Origin: WUQU01 sp038849025
Lineage (GTDB): Archaea; Thermoproteota; Bathyarchaeia; Bathyarchaeales; Bathycorpusculaceae
Reading direction: 5' to 3'
Length of the DNA stretch: 19,689 nt
Assembly: GCA_038849025.1 (NCBI GenBank)
Contig: JAWCNE010000031.1
Location: 1-19,689, forward strand
Positions 1-8,066 of this stretch are shown piece by piece. A program made the translations under genes and the position numbers. The notes below the pieces were generated by a model. It searched no databases and was not told where the DNA came from. It saw only the letters and a list, made by a program, of their open reading frames with translations. Within the stretch, counting starts at the first letter, position 1; every line of letters starts with the position of its first letter.

Positions 1-404
<404 letters not shown>

Positions 405-720
405 TGATGCGCTGCCGTTTGCGCTTATTGGTGTACGGCTGCAAAGCCGACTGGATTTGGAGGAAGAGATCCACATAGTCAAAGCCCATTTCAGACCTAA
501 CATGGTGAGCGTCAGGTCCACATGTTTGTGCCCGCAACTGGAGGCCAACCGTCTTCATCCCTTTTAGGGCGTTAAACGCCTTTGCGGTTGGGGTTGGGCC
601 GCCGCCATGAAATTGCGGGCGCCTTTGTTCGCCAATATAAATTGGAAGGCGTCTTAGCGGATATAAATGTTTCTCAGAGTCTATATACATTATTATTTCC
701 AAATTAATTAATTCTAAAAT
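405..720 (-). promoter_or_regulatory. Pre-16S leader and rRNA promoter region
   Basis: This is the stretch upstream of 16S. The segment 405-635 is GC-rich and holds several short hairpins on the transcribed strand: CGGCT-TTGC-AGCCG (about 450-437), GGCGT/ACGCC (around 577-565) and CCC-TAAAA-GGG (around 568-558). This is what a structured pre-rRNA leader would look like. Beyond it the sequence becomes AT-rich and carries two TATA-like motifs on the minus strand, at about 643-636 (flanked by CCAAT/ATTGG) and 667-661. One half of the long 16S processing helix should lie here, but its partner is downstream of 16S outside the window. A 102-codon open frame crosses this segment and I treat it as chance. 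Confidence 0.65.
661..667 (-). promoter_or_regulatory. Candidate TATA box of the rRNA promoter
   Basis: The minus strand reads CATTTATATCCG here, a good archaeal TATA motif. Purines lie upstream (GAGAAA) where a BRE would sit. Initiation about 25-27 nucleotides downstream would fall near 637-640 and give a leader of roughly 235 nucleotides. A second TATA-like motif at 643-636 would start transcription near 612. The sequence alone does not decide between them. Confidence 0.45.
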
Positions 721-791
721 ATGAGGACTTTTGCGTTTTTATCTGCCTTAAAGTCTTAGAAGCTATGTGAAGAGTGGGCATGAAGTTTAAA

Positions 792-1928
792 TTAGGTTTT
801 TGATTTTTTGCGCTTTAAGTGTAAATAGCCTATGGCGGATGCTGCTGTCACAGCTATTATAACCACTATTGCATAAATGTATTCTATGGGTATTCGTGTG
901 TTTGAGAAGTTGGGCTTGGGGGAGGGCTTTGGTTCTGGTTCAGGAGAAGGCGTTGAGGAGTCTTTGGGTGGGAGACCGCCGCCTGTGCTTATTGGATTAA
1001 TGTAGTGGATTTCGCCTGTGTCCGCCCATATGCCCACTTCCACGCCTATTACAAACCCTGGATAAGTTCTGTCAAAGTATAGGGCAACCTGCCAGTGGGG
1101 ATAAAGGGTCAAAGGCTCCCGCATACGCAAACTCAACGAAGTTTGCACAGGCTCATCCAATATTTTAGAAGCCCTAACCTCAGTGGCATTAGGCTCCAAA
1201 CCAACCTTCCAAGAAAAATTCTTAGCACGCTCCCTAGCCATCCTAACAGCCTCATCCCTAGAAACATTAACTAAAGTGCTACCCACCTTGTAGAATAGAT
1301 AACCATTCCCGATGACGTGAAAATGACCCCTTTCAAAGGCTATTCCCCAGTCTGGGAGCTCAAGTTCGCCATAAAGACGGTACCATTGGAAATCGGTGAA
1401 CACTTCTTCCAAGGTTATTTTTAACTTCAAGTCTCCAGATATAACTGTCTGATTTTTCTCTTCTTTAATAACATCCAGCATTTTGCGATGCTCTGTGCAA
1501 ATAGGAAGTCCGCTCCACTTATCTAATCTTTCAAGTAAGCCTTTGACTTTCTCAATGTAGCTGCTGGGCTGGGGCTTAGAGTAAATAGGTGCATTCCAAT
1601 TAAGAATGCTTATTAGACACCATATCAAAGTACTATTCCAATACACGAAATCAGCACTTATTCCGCCTCCTGTATTCTTATTTTCAAGTAAATAAGCGAC
1701 ATCTTCCCGAAACAGCAAGCCATCATACTCAGCGGGGTAGCTTGCGTCATATGTTTGGAGAGTCACGTCATATTTTAGCAAGTCTAGCTGTACCACTTCT
1801 TCCAAAAACAACAGCGACTTCTGTTGGACAGACTGCTCACTTACATAAACAGAGGAAACACTAACCAAGAAAGAGTTCAATATCAGAAGAACACACATAA
1901 AACTCATATAAATTTCTTTCAACAACAA
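792..1928 (-). CDS. Membrane-anchored surface protein with PepSY-like domain
   Basis: The predicted product is exported: an N-terminal signal sequence, an extracellular region of about 300 residues, a Pro/Glu/Lys-rich stalk (about 324-340), one transmembrane helix (about 348-369) and a basic tail (LKRKKSKT). Residues about 223-311 resemble PepSY/YpeB-type domains, with SRDEAVRMARERA, then YPHWQVALYFD and VEVGIWADTGEIHYINP. The open frame extends to an ATG at 1979, but I prefer the TTG at 1928. A strong Shine-Dalgarno (GGAGGTG, 1947-1941) precedes it by 12 nucleotides, and starting there gives a normal signal peptide. ATG codons at 1907 and 1898 are alternatives. The SD lies beside the stop codon of the upstream peptidase gene (stop at 1951-1949), so the two are probably one translationally coupled operon. 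Several N-glycosylation sequons are present. PepSY domains are known as peptidase propeptides or inhibitors, so a role with the upstream peptidase is an inference. Confidence 0.82.
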   Translation of the reverse strand: MLLKEIYMSFMCVLLILNSFLVSVSSVYVSEQSVQQKSLLFLEEVVQLDLLKYDVTLQTYDASYPAEYDGLLFREDVAYLLENKNTGGGISADFVYWNSTLIWCLISILNWNAPIYSKPQPSSYIEKVKGLLERLDKWSGLPICTEHRKMLDVIKEEKNQTVISGDLKLKITLEEVFTDFQWYRLYGELELPDWGIAFERGHFHVIGNGYLFYKVGSTLVNVSRDEAVRMARERAKNFSWKVGLEPNATEVRASKILDEPVQTSLSLRMREPLTLYPHWQVALYFDRTYPGFVIGVEVGIWADTGEIHYINPISTGGGLPPKDSSTPSPEPEPKPSPKPNFSNTRIPIEYIYAIVVIIAVTAASAIGYLHLKRKKSKT

Positions 1929-1948
1929 GCTAATCCTTAACACCTCCT

Positions 1949-3082
1949 TTATGGTAGTGTCATATTTCCATCTCCCCAAACTCTAATTTTATTAAAAAGC
2001 CAGAGGTTCTGTTCAGGAAAGTACTGCCACCACCCCTGATAAATCTTAATCTCACTAAAGTACTTGCCGCCAAAGCAATCCTGAGAGGCGCGATCTAAAG
2101 CCACCTTTATCGTTTTACCTTGTATTAACACGTAGTAGTAGAATCTTTTCACGAAGTCTCCATAGGTATAGGTGTTGTAACCTGTGGAGTTGATAAAGGG
2201 CATAGAGTAGTACTGCCAGCCTATGAAGCAGTGGCGGCTGCCATCAGGGTAGATGTATCCGTTAAGGCTTAATGATGTTCCTTTAAGCCATGAGGCTGCC
2301 ATGCCCCATGTGTGGGTTCCGCTGATGCCGCCTATTTGAGCCTCATTTGCCGTGCCACATGACCATAGGAAGACGAAGTCGTGTCTGCCGTTGACTGTGC
2401 GCAGTCCTATTTCGCTGTCCAATATCCAGTTGTCCGATGCTGAAACATCGTAAGCCTCAGAGTCTTCTGTGAACAGATGATACCAGAATGAAAGCTTCAC
2501 CGTGGTTAATCCAGAAGGAACCGTGATAAGCTGGTAGGCGTAATCTCTACCATCAACTACATTGTCGTGATACTTAAATCCCAGCAGCATGGAGTAAGAG
2601 CTCCCCTCAATGTGGTCCTCGCTTGTAACCATGTGGTCGCCAGGCCCACCAACAGTCCAGTACGTATTTCCATTCTCGAAACCGCCATTCTTTATCATAG
2701 TTGAGCCGCCGCCGTCATTATCGTATAGGAATGTGTGATCATGGGAGCAGGGATTATATACGCTGTTAGGCCGAAGATAATGGGAGTGGCCTTTATAGAA
2801 AACAGTTACAAAATCGTAGGGATAAGTTTCCAAATAGTTAGCAACACTATAAACAAGATAATTCTGAGTGCTTGACCCACAATAGTTCCGCAAGTATTGA
2901 TAGCGTCCAGTAAGGTAAAAGTGGTACCAAATAACATGGCAAACATCTATAGTTGCTTGATCTTCACCTGAATCCATCTGAGCAGGAATACCATAAACCA
3001 CGCTACCATTAAGAACCGCTCCAACCTTTTCTACACTGCCATGCATTGTGGAAAATACAAGGATAAACAGTAACAAACTCAT
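1949..3082 (-). CDS. Secreted caspase/gingipain-like cysteine peptidase candidate with internal jelly-roll domain
   Basis: The 377-residue product starts with a hydrophobic signal-like segment (1-13) and has no C-terminal anchor. Residues 89-101 (YDFVTVFYKGHSH) match the strand-loop carrying the catalytic His (H99) of caspase-fold peptidases. Residues 235-245 (DFVFLWSCGTA) match the strand carrying the catalytic Cys (C242). Downstream, CFIGWQ (285-290) and the amphipathic segment around 311-331 fit the rest of such a fold. Between His and Cys lies an insert (about 128-208) with NGGFENG, WTVGG and VKLSFWY, typical of carbohydrate-binding-like jelly rolls. Clostripain- and gingipain-type peptidases have been reported from MCG archaea, which supports the reading. 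The ATG at 3082 lacks a good SD and the frame stays open to 3132, so a non-ATG start slightly upstream, giving a charged n-region, is possible. It is probably co-transcribed with the PepSY-like gene. The fold assignment is by motif only. Confidence 0.7.
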   Translation of the reverse strand: MSLLLFILVFSTMHGSVEKVGAVLNGSVVYGIPAQMDSGEDQATIDVCHVIWYHFYLTGRYQYLRNYCGSSTQNYLVYSVANYLETYPYDFVTVFYKGHSHYLRPNSVYNPCSHDHTFLYDNDGGGSTMIKNGGFENGNTYWTVGGPGDHMVTSEDHIEGSSYSMLLGFKYHDNVVDGRDYAYQLITVPSGLTTVKLSFWYHLFTEDSEAYDVSASDNWILDSEIGLRTVNGRHDFVFLWSCGTANEAQIGGISGTHTWGMAASWLKGTSLSLNGYIYPDGSRHCFIGWQYYSMPFINSTGYNTYTYGDFVKRFYYYVLIQGKTIKVALDRASQDCFGGKYFSEIKIYQGWWQYFPEQNLWLFNKIRVWGDGNMTLP

Positions 3083-3113
3083 GGTGGAGGAGATTTTTCC
3101 AATAATTGCAGTT

Positions 3114-3121
3114 CCCCCCCC
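3114..3121 (+). repeat. C8 homopolymer upstream of the peptidase gene
   Basis: A run of eight C on the plus strand (G8 on the coding strand of the peptidase gene) sits about 32 bases before its annotated ATG. It may be length-variable or prone to sequencing error. It lies where a ribosome-binding or promoter element of the peptidase gene would be. Confidence 0.9.
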
Positions 3122-3173
3122 AGTTGAATTTTAAGATACGTGAGTAAAATAAATTTTTCGATGTCAAACCTTC

Positions 3174-3187
3174 AAGTGGTTACACTT
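3174..3187. promoter_or_regulatory. Inverted repeat AAGTG-GTTA-CACTT
   Basis: A perfect 5-bp inverted repeat with a 4-base centre lies in the 180-bp space between the divergent peptidase gene (minus) and the small membrane gene (plus). It could be a binding site for a dimeric regulator of either gene. With arms this short, chance is a real alternative. Confidence 0.3.
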
Positions 3188-3262
3188 AAAATAACTTTTG
3201 AACGTTATCGCAAAATATACATGCTAAAAATGCTCTTAAATAGATGTTTAAGGACAGCAGTC

Positions 3263-3510
3263 ATGAAAGCTCAAAAGTTGTTGTTAGCCTTTTCAGAAGC
3301 TTTGACAATTTATGGCCTCATAATTGTTGGATATGGAATATTGGCTATTCACATAACTCGGACATGGTCTGGAGACTGGCCTGTTGATAGAAGCATACCT
3401 TGGTTGACGCTTGATGTTTTCATTATGGTAAGCTTTGCCCTTTCTTCGGCTTTACAGCCTGGAGATACCTGAAATACTTGGAGAAGGAGAAGACAGAATT
3501 ACAACCTTAG
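3263..3510 (+). pseudogene. Small two-helix membrane protein, frameshifted
   Basis: Starting at the ATG at 3263 (AAGGA Shine-Dalgarno at 3250-3254), the frame encodes MKAQKLLLAF, a first transmembrane helix (about 12-32), a loop with WSGDWPVDRS and a second helix. It then stops early at 3470-3472 after SSALQPGDT. One frame over, the same DNA continues as FGFTAWRYLKYLEKEKTEL and stops at 3508-3510, which is the expected charged end after a second helix. One extra T in the T-run at 3441-3443 would join the two frames into a protein of about 82 residues. Either the gene carries a 1-base deletion or the assembly dropped a base. The family is unknown to me. Its end lies one base from the end of the convergent glycosyltransferase gene. 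Confidence 0.65.
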
Positions 3511-3511
3511 C

Positions 3512-4909
3512 TTATTTTATAGGCTTATGCCAGCTGCCTCTATCGCCCATTAAATATTTTATTAGGCTTTTTGTTCTTGCAAACACGTTAATCATCCTTA
3601 ACAAATAATATAGGGGAGTATAAACGAGAAGGTGTTTGTGATTGTATTTTCCATACGAGAATTTTAGGGCTATAGCATGATAGATTATTCCAACAGCGAA
3701 TGCAAGAAGAGCATAAACTAACAAATTTAACAAGAAGAATATTTTGTCCGGGGCAAACCAAAGGAATATGGGGAGGCTAAATAAGGCAATAATTTCGATA
3801 AGGCTGCATCCATAGCCCAGTATTAGGGCGTCCCATAAAACCAAGCTTAAAAACCGCCGTTTAAAAAGCAAGTCCCTATGAATTGACAACATGTTATGGA
3901 TACCACCTATAAACCATCTCAACCGTTGAGTCCAGAAAGCTTTGAATGTCGTCGGCGCTACGGTTGAGCTTATGGCGTGCTCCGTATACCCTACGGGCAA
4001 CCTTTTCTTTTGCATTTCCAAAGTGATTTCAAGGTCTTCAGTCACAGACCTTATGGTTTTACCGTTTAATATTTCCCTAAGTGCACCCGCTCTGTACAAG
4101 CCCATGGGTCCTGGAACCACTAGGACAGCTTTTCCCAAAGCCTGGGCACTGCGGTATATTCCAAGCCCTTGACTGTACTCAAGCTGCTGGAGTATTATGT
4201 AGAGTTTCCGTTCACCTTCACCGTCTGTGGGGTGTATGTAACCGCTTACAGCGTATTCGCCGGCTTTTTCCGCTGCCTTAACAAGTTCTTGAAGGGCGTT
4301 GGGCTCCCACCACGTGTCAGCATCCACCGTGGCTATTAATTCGCCTCTGGCTCGGTTAACGCCTGTCCTGATGGCTTCAGCCTTGCCAAGATTTGCAGTG
4401 TGCCTAACAACTCTGCCTCTTATGTTAGGCCATTGCCTTCGGCATTTTTGCATTGTCATCCATGCAATTTCATAGGTGTAGTCGGTGCTGCCGTCATCCA
4501 CCACTATGATTTCGCAGAAGCCTTGATAATTTGATGCATTGGCGAAAAGGCTTGTTATGCATTTTGCAATGTGTTTTTCCTCGTTGTAGGCGGGAACAAC
4601 AAAACTAACAGAAGGATATCGAACGCTTTTTCTTGTATCTTCTTTCCGCTTCCAGATCCAGGCTGCAACCACCATGATTCCGCCCACTCCTATCGCAAGA
4701 AAAGTGTAAAGCGTGAAGAAAGCGTAAAGGGTGCCATGCCAAAGCCAGTGGGTTGGCTGAAGATTCGGCTTATAGCCGAAAACATGAACAGATAACGCAT
4801 ATGCTAAGGTTGGAAAATAAAGCCAACAGAGAAAAGCCAGGAGAACTGGCAGAATAAATAGCAAGTAGATTAACTTCGAAGTTTTCTTTTCCGATCTTTT
4901 TTCAAGCAT
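3512..4909 (-). CDS. Processive family-2 glycosyltransferase, membrane-bound
   Basis: The product (465 residues) has the layout of polysaccharide synthases such as PgaC/IcaA, cellulose synthase or hyaluronan synthase. It has two N-terminal transmembrane helices (about 13-33 and 60-85), a cytoplasmic GT-A domain (about 98-335) and further helices from about 352 to the C-terminus. GT2 motifs are complete: VDDGS (137-141), DAD (196-198), TED (290-292, catalytic base) and QRLRW (328-332). It should use a nucleotide-activated sugar to extend and export a surface polysaccharide; sugar and product cannot be read from the sequence. It is a single gene divergent from a membrane-tethered regulator (5125-5955), with 215 bp between them. 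A TATA-like stretch lies at 4990-4975 on its strand. Confidence 0.92.
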   Translation of the reverse strand: MLEKRSEKKTSKLIYLLFILPVLLAFLCWLYFPTLAYALSVHVFGYKPNLQPTHWLWHGTLYAFFTLYTFLAIGVGGIMVVAAWIWKRKEDTRKSVRYPSVSFVVPAYNEEKHIAKCITSLFANASNYQGFCEIIVVDDGSTDYTYEIAWMTMQKCRRQWPNIRGRVVRHTANLGKAEAIRTGVNRARGELIATVDADTWWEPNALQELVKAAEKAGEYAVSGYIHPTDGEGERKLYIILQQLEYSQGLGIYRSAQALGKAVLVVPGPMGLYRAGALREILNGKTIRSVTEDLEITLEMQKKRLPVGYTEHAISSTVAPTTFKAFWTQRLRWFIGGIHNMLSIHRDLLFKRRFLSLVLWDALILGYGCSLIEIIALFSLPIFLWFAPDKIFFLLNLLVYALLAFAVGIIYHAIALKFSYGKYNHKHLLVYTPLYYLLRMINVFARTKSLIKYLMGDRGSWHKPIK

Positions 4910-4974
4910 AGAAATCTGCCTTACAGTTGCATTTTAGGGAAGAGCCTTCACCTTTTCCTCAACCAACTTTCAGG

Positions 4975-4990
4975 CTTATTAATAAATAAA
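4975..4990 (-). promoter_or_regulatory. Candidate TATA region of the glycosyltransferase gene
   Basis: The coding strand reads TTTATTTATTAATAAG here, about 65-80 bases before the ATG. This would give a leader of roughly 40-45 nucleotides. The space shared with the divergent regulator gene makes co-regulation possible. Confidence 0.35.
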
Positions 4991-5079
4991 ACTGTATTCC
5001 CGCAAGGAAATATTTCAAAGGCTGGATCATAAAAGGCCACATAAAATTGATGGCTGATGTTTACCAAAAGTTAATAATG

Positions 5080-5087
5080 TATAAATA
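5080..5087 (+). promoter_or_regulatory. TATA box of the membrane-tethered regulator gene
   Basis: TATAAATA matches the archaeal TATA consensus. Initiation about 27 bases downstream (near 5107-5112) would give a leader of about 15 nucleotides holding a GAGGAA Shine-Dalgarno (5114-5119), five bases before the ATG at 5125. The element also supports this start. Confidence 0.6.
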
Positions 5088-5124
5088 TTCAGCCTAAAAT
5101 AGCTTCTGACTCCGAGGAAAACTC

Positions 5125-5955
5125 ATGGAAGACTTATCCCGTTACTATGCACTTCTTAAGGATCCCACGCGGAGAAAAATAATTGAAATTCTGGGCGTAC
5201 AGGAAAAAATTGGTTTTAAGGAGCTTAGGGAAGCTTTAGGCTTAGGTGTGGGCACAGTTTATTACCATTTGGACATGCTTTCAGACTTCCTTGAGCAGGA
5301 TAAGCAGCGCAAGTACAGGCTAAACGATAAGGGGCAGATGCTTTACCGAGTCCTAAAGGAGGGAAGCCTTCCAGCCAACCTCGGGATAAGCGAAGCCTTC
5401 AGCCACCGCCTCGGAAAATGGCTTTTCCTTTCACCTGTCTTCGCGTTAACCTCAAAGCCTTTAAGATTTCTACCCATTTCCGCGGCGGTTCTGATCCTCG
5501 GCGCTTTTGGCGCATCCCTTGCGAGACTTGAGCCAGCCCTCTTCTTCTATTTTCAATACGCCGTTTACAATCCATCAAGCATAATGGTATTATTCATATT
5601 TAATTGGATAGGCTTATTCTTATTCGCAGAAGCGCTTGCCTATGCCTTTTTTAAGCGCGTGGGAAACGATCTCCAGCTCTTCACATGCTTAGGGTTAGCA
5701 GCAATTCCTATGGCTGTTTTTCCCTACATCTACATGGCGGTTCCAAAAATTCTTGAGGGCTTAAGCTTATACCCATCGGAATTGGAAATGATAAGGCAAG
5801 GAGTACTCGTTATACTGCAAATCTGGAGCCTGCTACTGGTTTCAGCAGCCTTCTGCCACGGAAAAGGTGTAAGACTTGACAAAGGCATACTCGTAAGCCT
5901 AGCGGCGGTATACCTAAACATAGCCATCCTATTTCTGTTAGGGCGTTTCACTTAA
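5125..5955 (+). CDS. Membrane-tethered ArsR-type winged-helix protein
   Basis: The first 80 or so residues are an archaeal ArsR-like winged helix: PTRRKIIEIL (helix 1), GFKELREALGLGVGTVYYHL (recognition region) and a wing with QRKYRLNDKG. The remaining ~190 residues hold about five hydrophobic helices (near 113-133, 152-176, 183-206, 228-248 and 255-273). This is a DNA-binding domain fixed to a polytopic membrane domain, a layout known in archaea and suited to sensing a membrane or envelope state without a separate signal protein. Its ligand or signal is unknown. It is divergent from the glycosyltransferase gene, which is its most obvious candidate target. Its stop codon overlaps that of the convergent beta-helix pseudogene in a shared TTAA (5952-5955). 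Confidence 0.85.
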   Translation: MEDLSRYYALLKDPTRRKIIEILGVQEKIGFKELREALGLGVGTVYYHLDMLSDFLEQDKQRKYRLNDKGQMLYRVLKEGSLPANLGISEAFSHRLGKWLFLSPVFALTSKPLRFLPISAAVLILGAFGASLARLEPALFFYFQYAVYNPSSIMVLFIFNWIGLFLFAEALAYAFFKRVGNDLQLFTCLGLAAIPMAVFPYIYMAVPKILEGLSLYPSELEMIRQGVLVILQIWSLLLVSAAFCHGKGVRLDKGILVSLAAVYLNIAILFLLGRFT

Positions 5956-7579
5956 AACCCGAATTCTCTTTGAAATTGAAATTTGAATAATGCTGGAAAA
6001 ACTTTGGTTTTCCTTTTTCTTTTGTAAATAATTGCGCCAAAAGTTATGATTACGCCTATTGTAATCACTCCTATGGCAATCAATATAGTCGGGAAAGACC
6101 ATATTTGCTGAGTTGGTCCGGATAAAACTTCTATGGCAAAGTAAATTTTTTCTGAAGCTCCGGTGTTTCTAGCAAAATCTCGGGCATAAGCTACTAGAGT
6201 ATGTGAACCGTTAGATAATCCAGTGAGGGTTGTGTTTACAGTTATGGTCACATTTGCTTGTCCATCGAGACTATAGCCGATCCAAGAAACCGGTCCACTC
6301 ACAGTAAACGTTAAGGAAACATTGTTTACAGTGTAAGTCTTGTTTTCCGGCGAAATAATAGAAACAACAGGAGGCACAGTGTCCTGCAAAATAAAAGGAT
6401 CTACAATGGGTCTTATAAGCGGGTAACGGTCTATGTTGACTTCGTTGATGAAGTAGGGTGTGTCGCCTATTCCCGAACTGTTAATTTCTGTAGCGTTTGG
6501 ATACCTCGACTTATAATCGCTCCAATAGTTTCCTTCAGCACCGTTATCCCAGGTGTTAGGTTCAAGGCGTCCCCAATACCAAGGATTTGAAACTTGAAGC
6601 CCCTCCGTTACTTTGTTGTTAATAAAGTTGTTATGGTAAAAGGTGTTGTTATCAGCACCAGATAAGCGTAAACCCCCATCCGTTATTTTCCATCAGCGTG
6701 TTTCCAATGATTTGATTTTCATCGGAGTCTACAAGGTTTATGCCCGCATAAGCGTTGCCCCATATATAATTGTAACAAATCGTGTTTCTATTAGATACTG
6801 CCTTGTTTCCTGTGACATTTATGTTTGGAGAATTAAAGATATAGATTCCATATGCGTTATTTTCCACAATATTGTTTGTTATCATTGAGTCTTTTGTTGA
6901 TACCAGCAGTATACCTTGTCCATTATTAACAAGCTTCAGATTTTGAACCTTTATGTTGGTACAATTTATAAGAGCTACATATCCTGCATTGTATGGAACA
7001 GTTTTATCTTGTTGATTAACCCAATAATAAATCGGCTTACCATTCACGGTATTTGAAGTATCGATATTGTGAACACAATCTAGAAGTGACTAGAAGGCAA
7101 TATTAATATTTTCAGTATTTCCATTAAAAACATTACCTCTAAGTATATTATTAGAAGAGTGTTCAAAGTAAATACCGCAGTTATTGTCCTCTATGTTATT
7201 TTCTGAGTTGGTATTGTTATTTGAAAATGTGGCTATGAGGCCATGTTCCTTATGTTCAGTTATCGTGTTACAGGATATCGTGTTATATGAAGAATTCCAA
7301 ATCCAGAGGCCATAATCTCCACATTTTATATTAGTTTCGAGATAGTGTTACCTGACGAATCTGAGATGTTATCCTTCTCAACGACAATGGAGCCATAAAT
7401 GTTACTTGTAAGTGTGTAAATGTCCCATCTCGTTTAATGGGCGCTGTTGGCGGATCTATGCTTCCATCAGCCTTGATGTAAATGGTTCCGCTTGCTCCAA
7501 CTGGCTGGAAGTCAAAGGCTAACAATAACATACTTGCCAGAAACAAAGCCAGCATCATTCCAGAAACTATTTTCTGCAT
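5952..7579 (-). pseudogene. NosD-type beta-helix surface protein, broken by frameshifts and a stop
   Basis: The pieces, read in order, form one secreted right-handed beta-helix protein. First comes a signal peptide from ATG 7579 and GTIYIKADGSIDPPTAPI, an N-terminus typical of archaeal NosD/copper-binding-periplasmic-type repeats. Parallel-beta-helix repeats rich in N/G/I follow, with VNGKPIYYW, NGQGILLVST and NNAYGIYIFN. Then come GNYWSDYKSRYPNATEI and GDTPYF, an Ig-like stretch (DTVPPVVSIISPENKTY), one transmembrane helix and a basic tail. The frame changes near 7421-7430, between about 7370 and 7335, and at a five-base C-run (6673-6677 on the plus strand). An in-frame TAG lies at 7092-7090. 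The N-terminal repeat set also looks shortened, suggesting an internal deletion. The family usually mediates surface binding or carbohydrate contacts. The gene is most likely dead, though homopolymer errors could explain some breaks. Confidence 0.85.
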
Positions 7580-7730
7580 GCTTTCTCCCGTTTTTCCACA
7601 AAAATCATGTTTTATTCATTTTTAAAAAAGGTTTTTCACAGTTTCGCAAGCATTACAAAAATTGCATCTTGAAGCCATAAGTAATTTTAAGAAAAAGGCG
7701 AATTTGGAGGCTTTTCAAATTGTACAAATG

Positions 7731-7947
7731 TTAGAGTATTTTAGAGAAACTTAGCGCCAGGATCTGGGGCGTGGTTTCTGGCAGAATGTCTTTTAGCATC
7801 TGGGATGTCCACGCCGCAAATACTAGCATTACGCCGAAAACGATTATCATGGGCTATTATTTGAACTATTAGGTAGGCTAGCCAGAACTTCAATGAAGCC
7901 TTAAAGCTGACATCAACCAATTTAAGCTCCTTCTTTTCCTCACTCAT
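7731..7947 (-). pseudogene. Small single-helix membrane protein, frameshifted
   Basis: From the ATG at 7947 (preceded by GAAGGAATT as Shine-Dalgarno) the product reads MSEEKKELKLVDVSFKASLK and enters a hydrophobic helix, FWLAYLIVQIIA. The frame then turns into a charged, unlikely tail (HDNRFRRNASICG). One frame over, the helix continues as MIIVFGVMLVFAAW and ends with a plausible tail before a stop at 7733-7731. Removing one G from GGG at 7851-7853 (plus strand) restores a 70-residue protein. An upstream ATG at 7980 is also open but has no clear ribosome site. The family is unknown. The break is either decay or a homopolymer error. Confidence 0.6.
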
Positions 7948-8066
7948 TCCAATTCCTTCCGCAAGTTTATCGATAGGCATTTAAGAGGTGAATATTTTAG
8001 ATTTATGAAATCATCATTCGATAATAACCGCACTTGTACTGTAGAAAAGACCTTGTGAAGGATAAA

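Noticed and set aside
3140..3262. N-terminal extension of the small membrane gene from 3140
   Set aside because: No ribosome site at 3140, and the added residues look random. ATG 3263 has AAGGA upstream and starts a sensible membrane protein.
7492..7680. Plus-strand ORF over the 5' end of the beta-helix gene
   Set aside because: Opposite the signal peptide region of the beta-helix gene; the product has no family features.
7580..7730. Space between the beta-helix pseudogene and the small membrane gene as an RNA gene
   Set aside because: AT-rich, without a stable stem, box or promoter pattern beyond a GGGAG ribosome site for the beta-helix gene.
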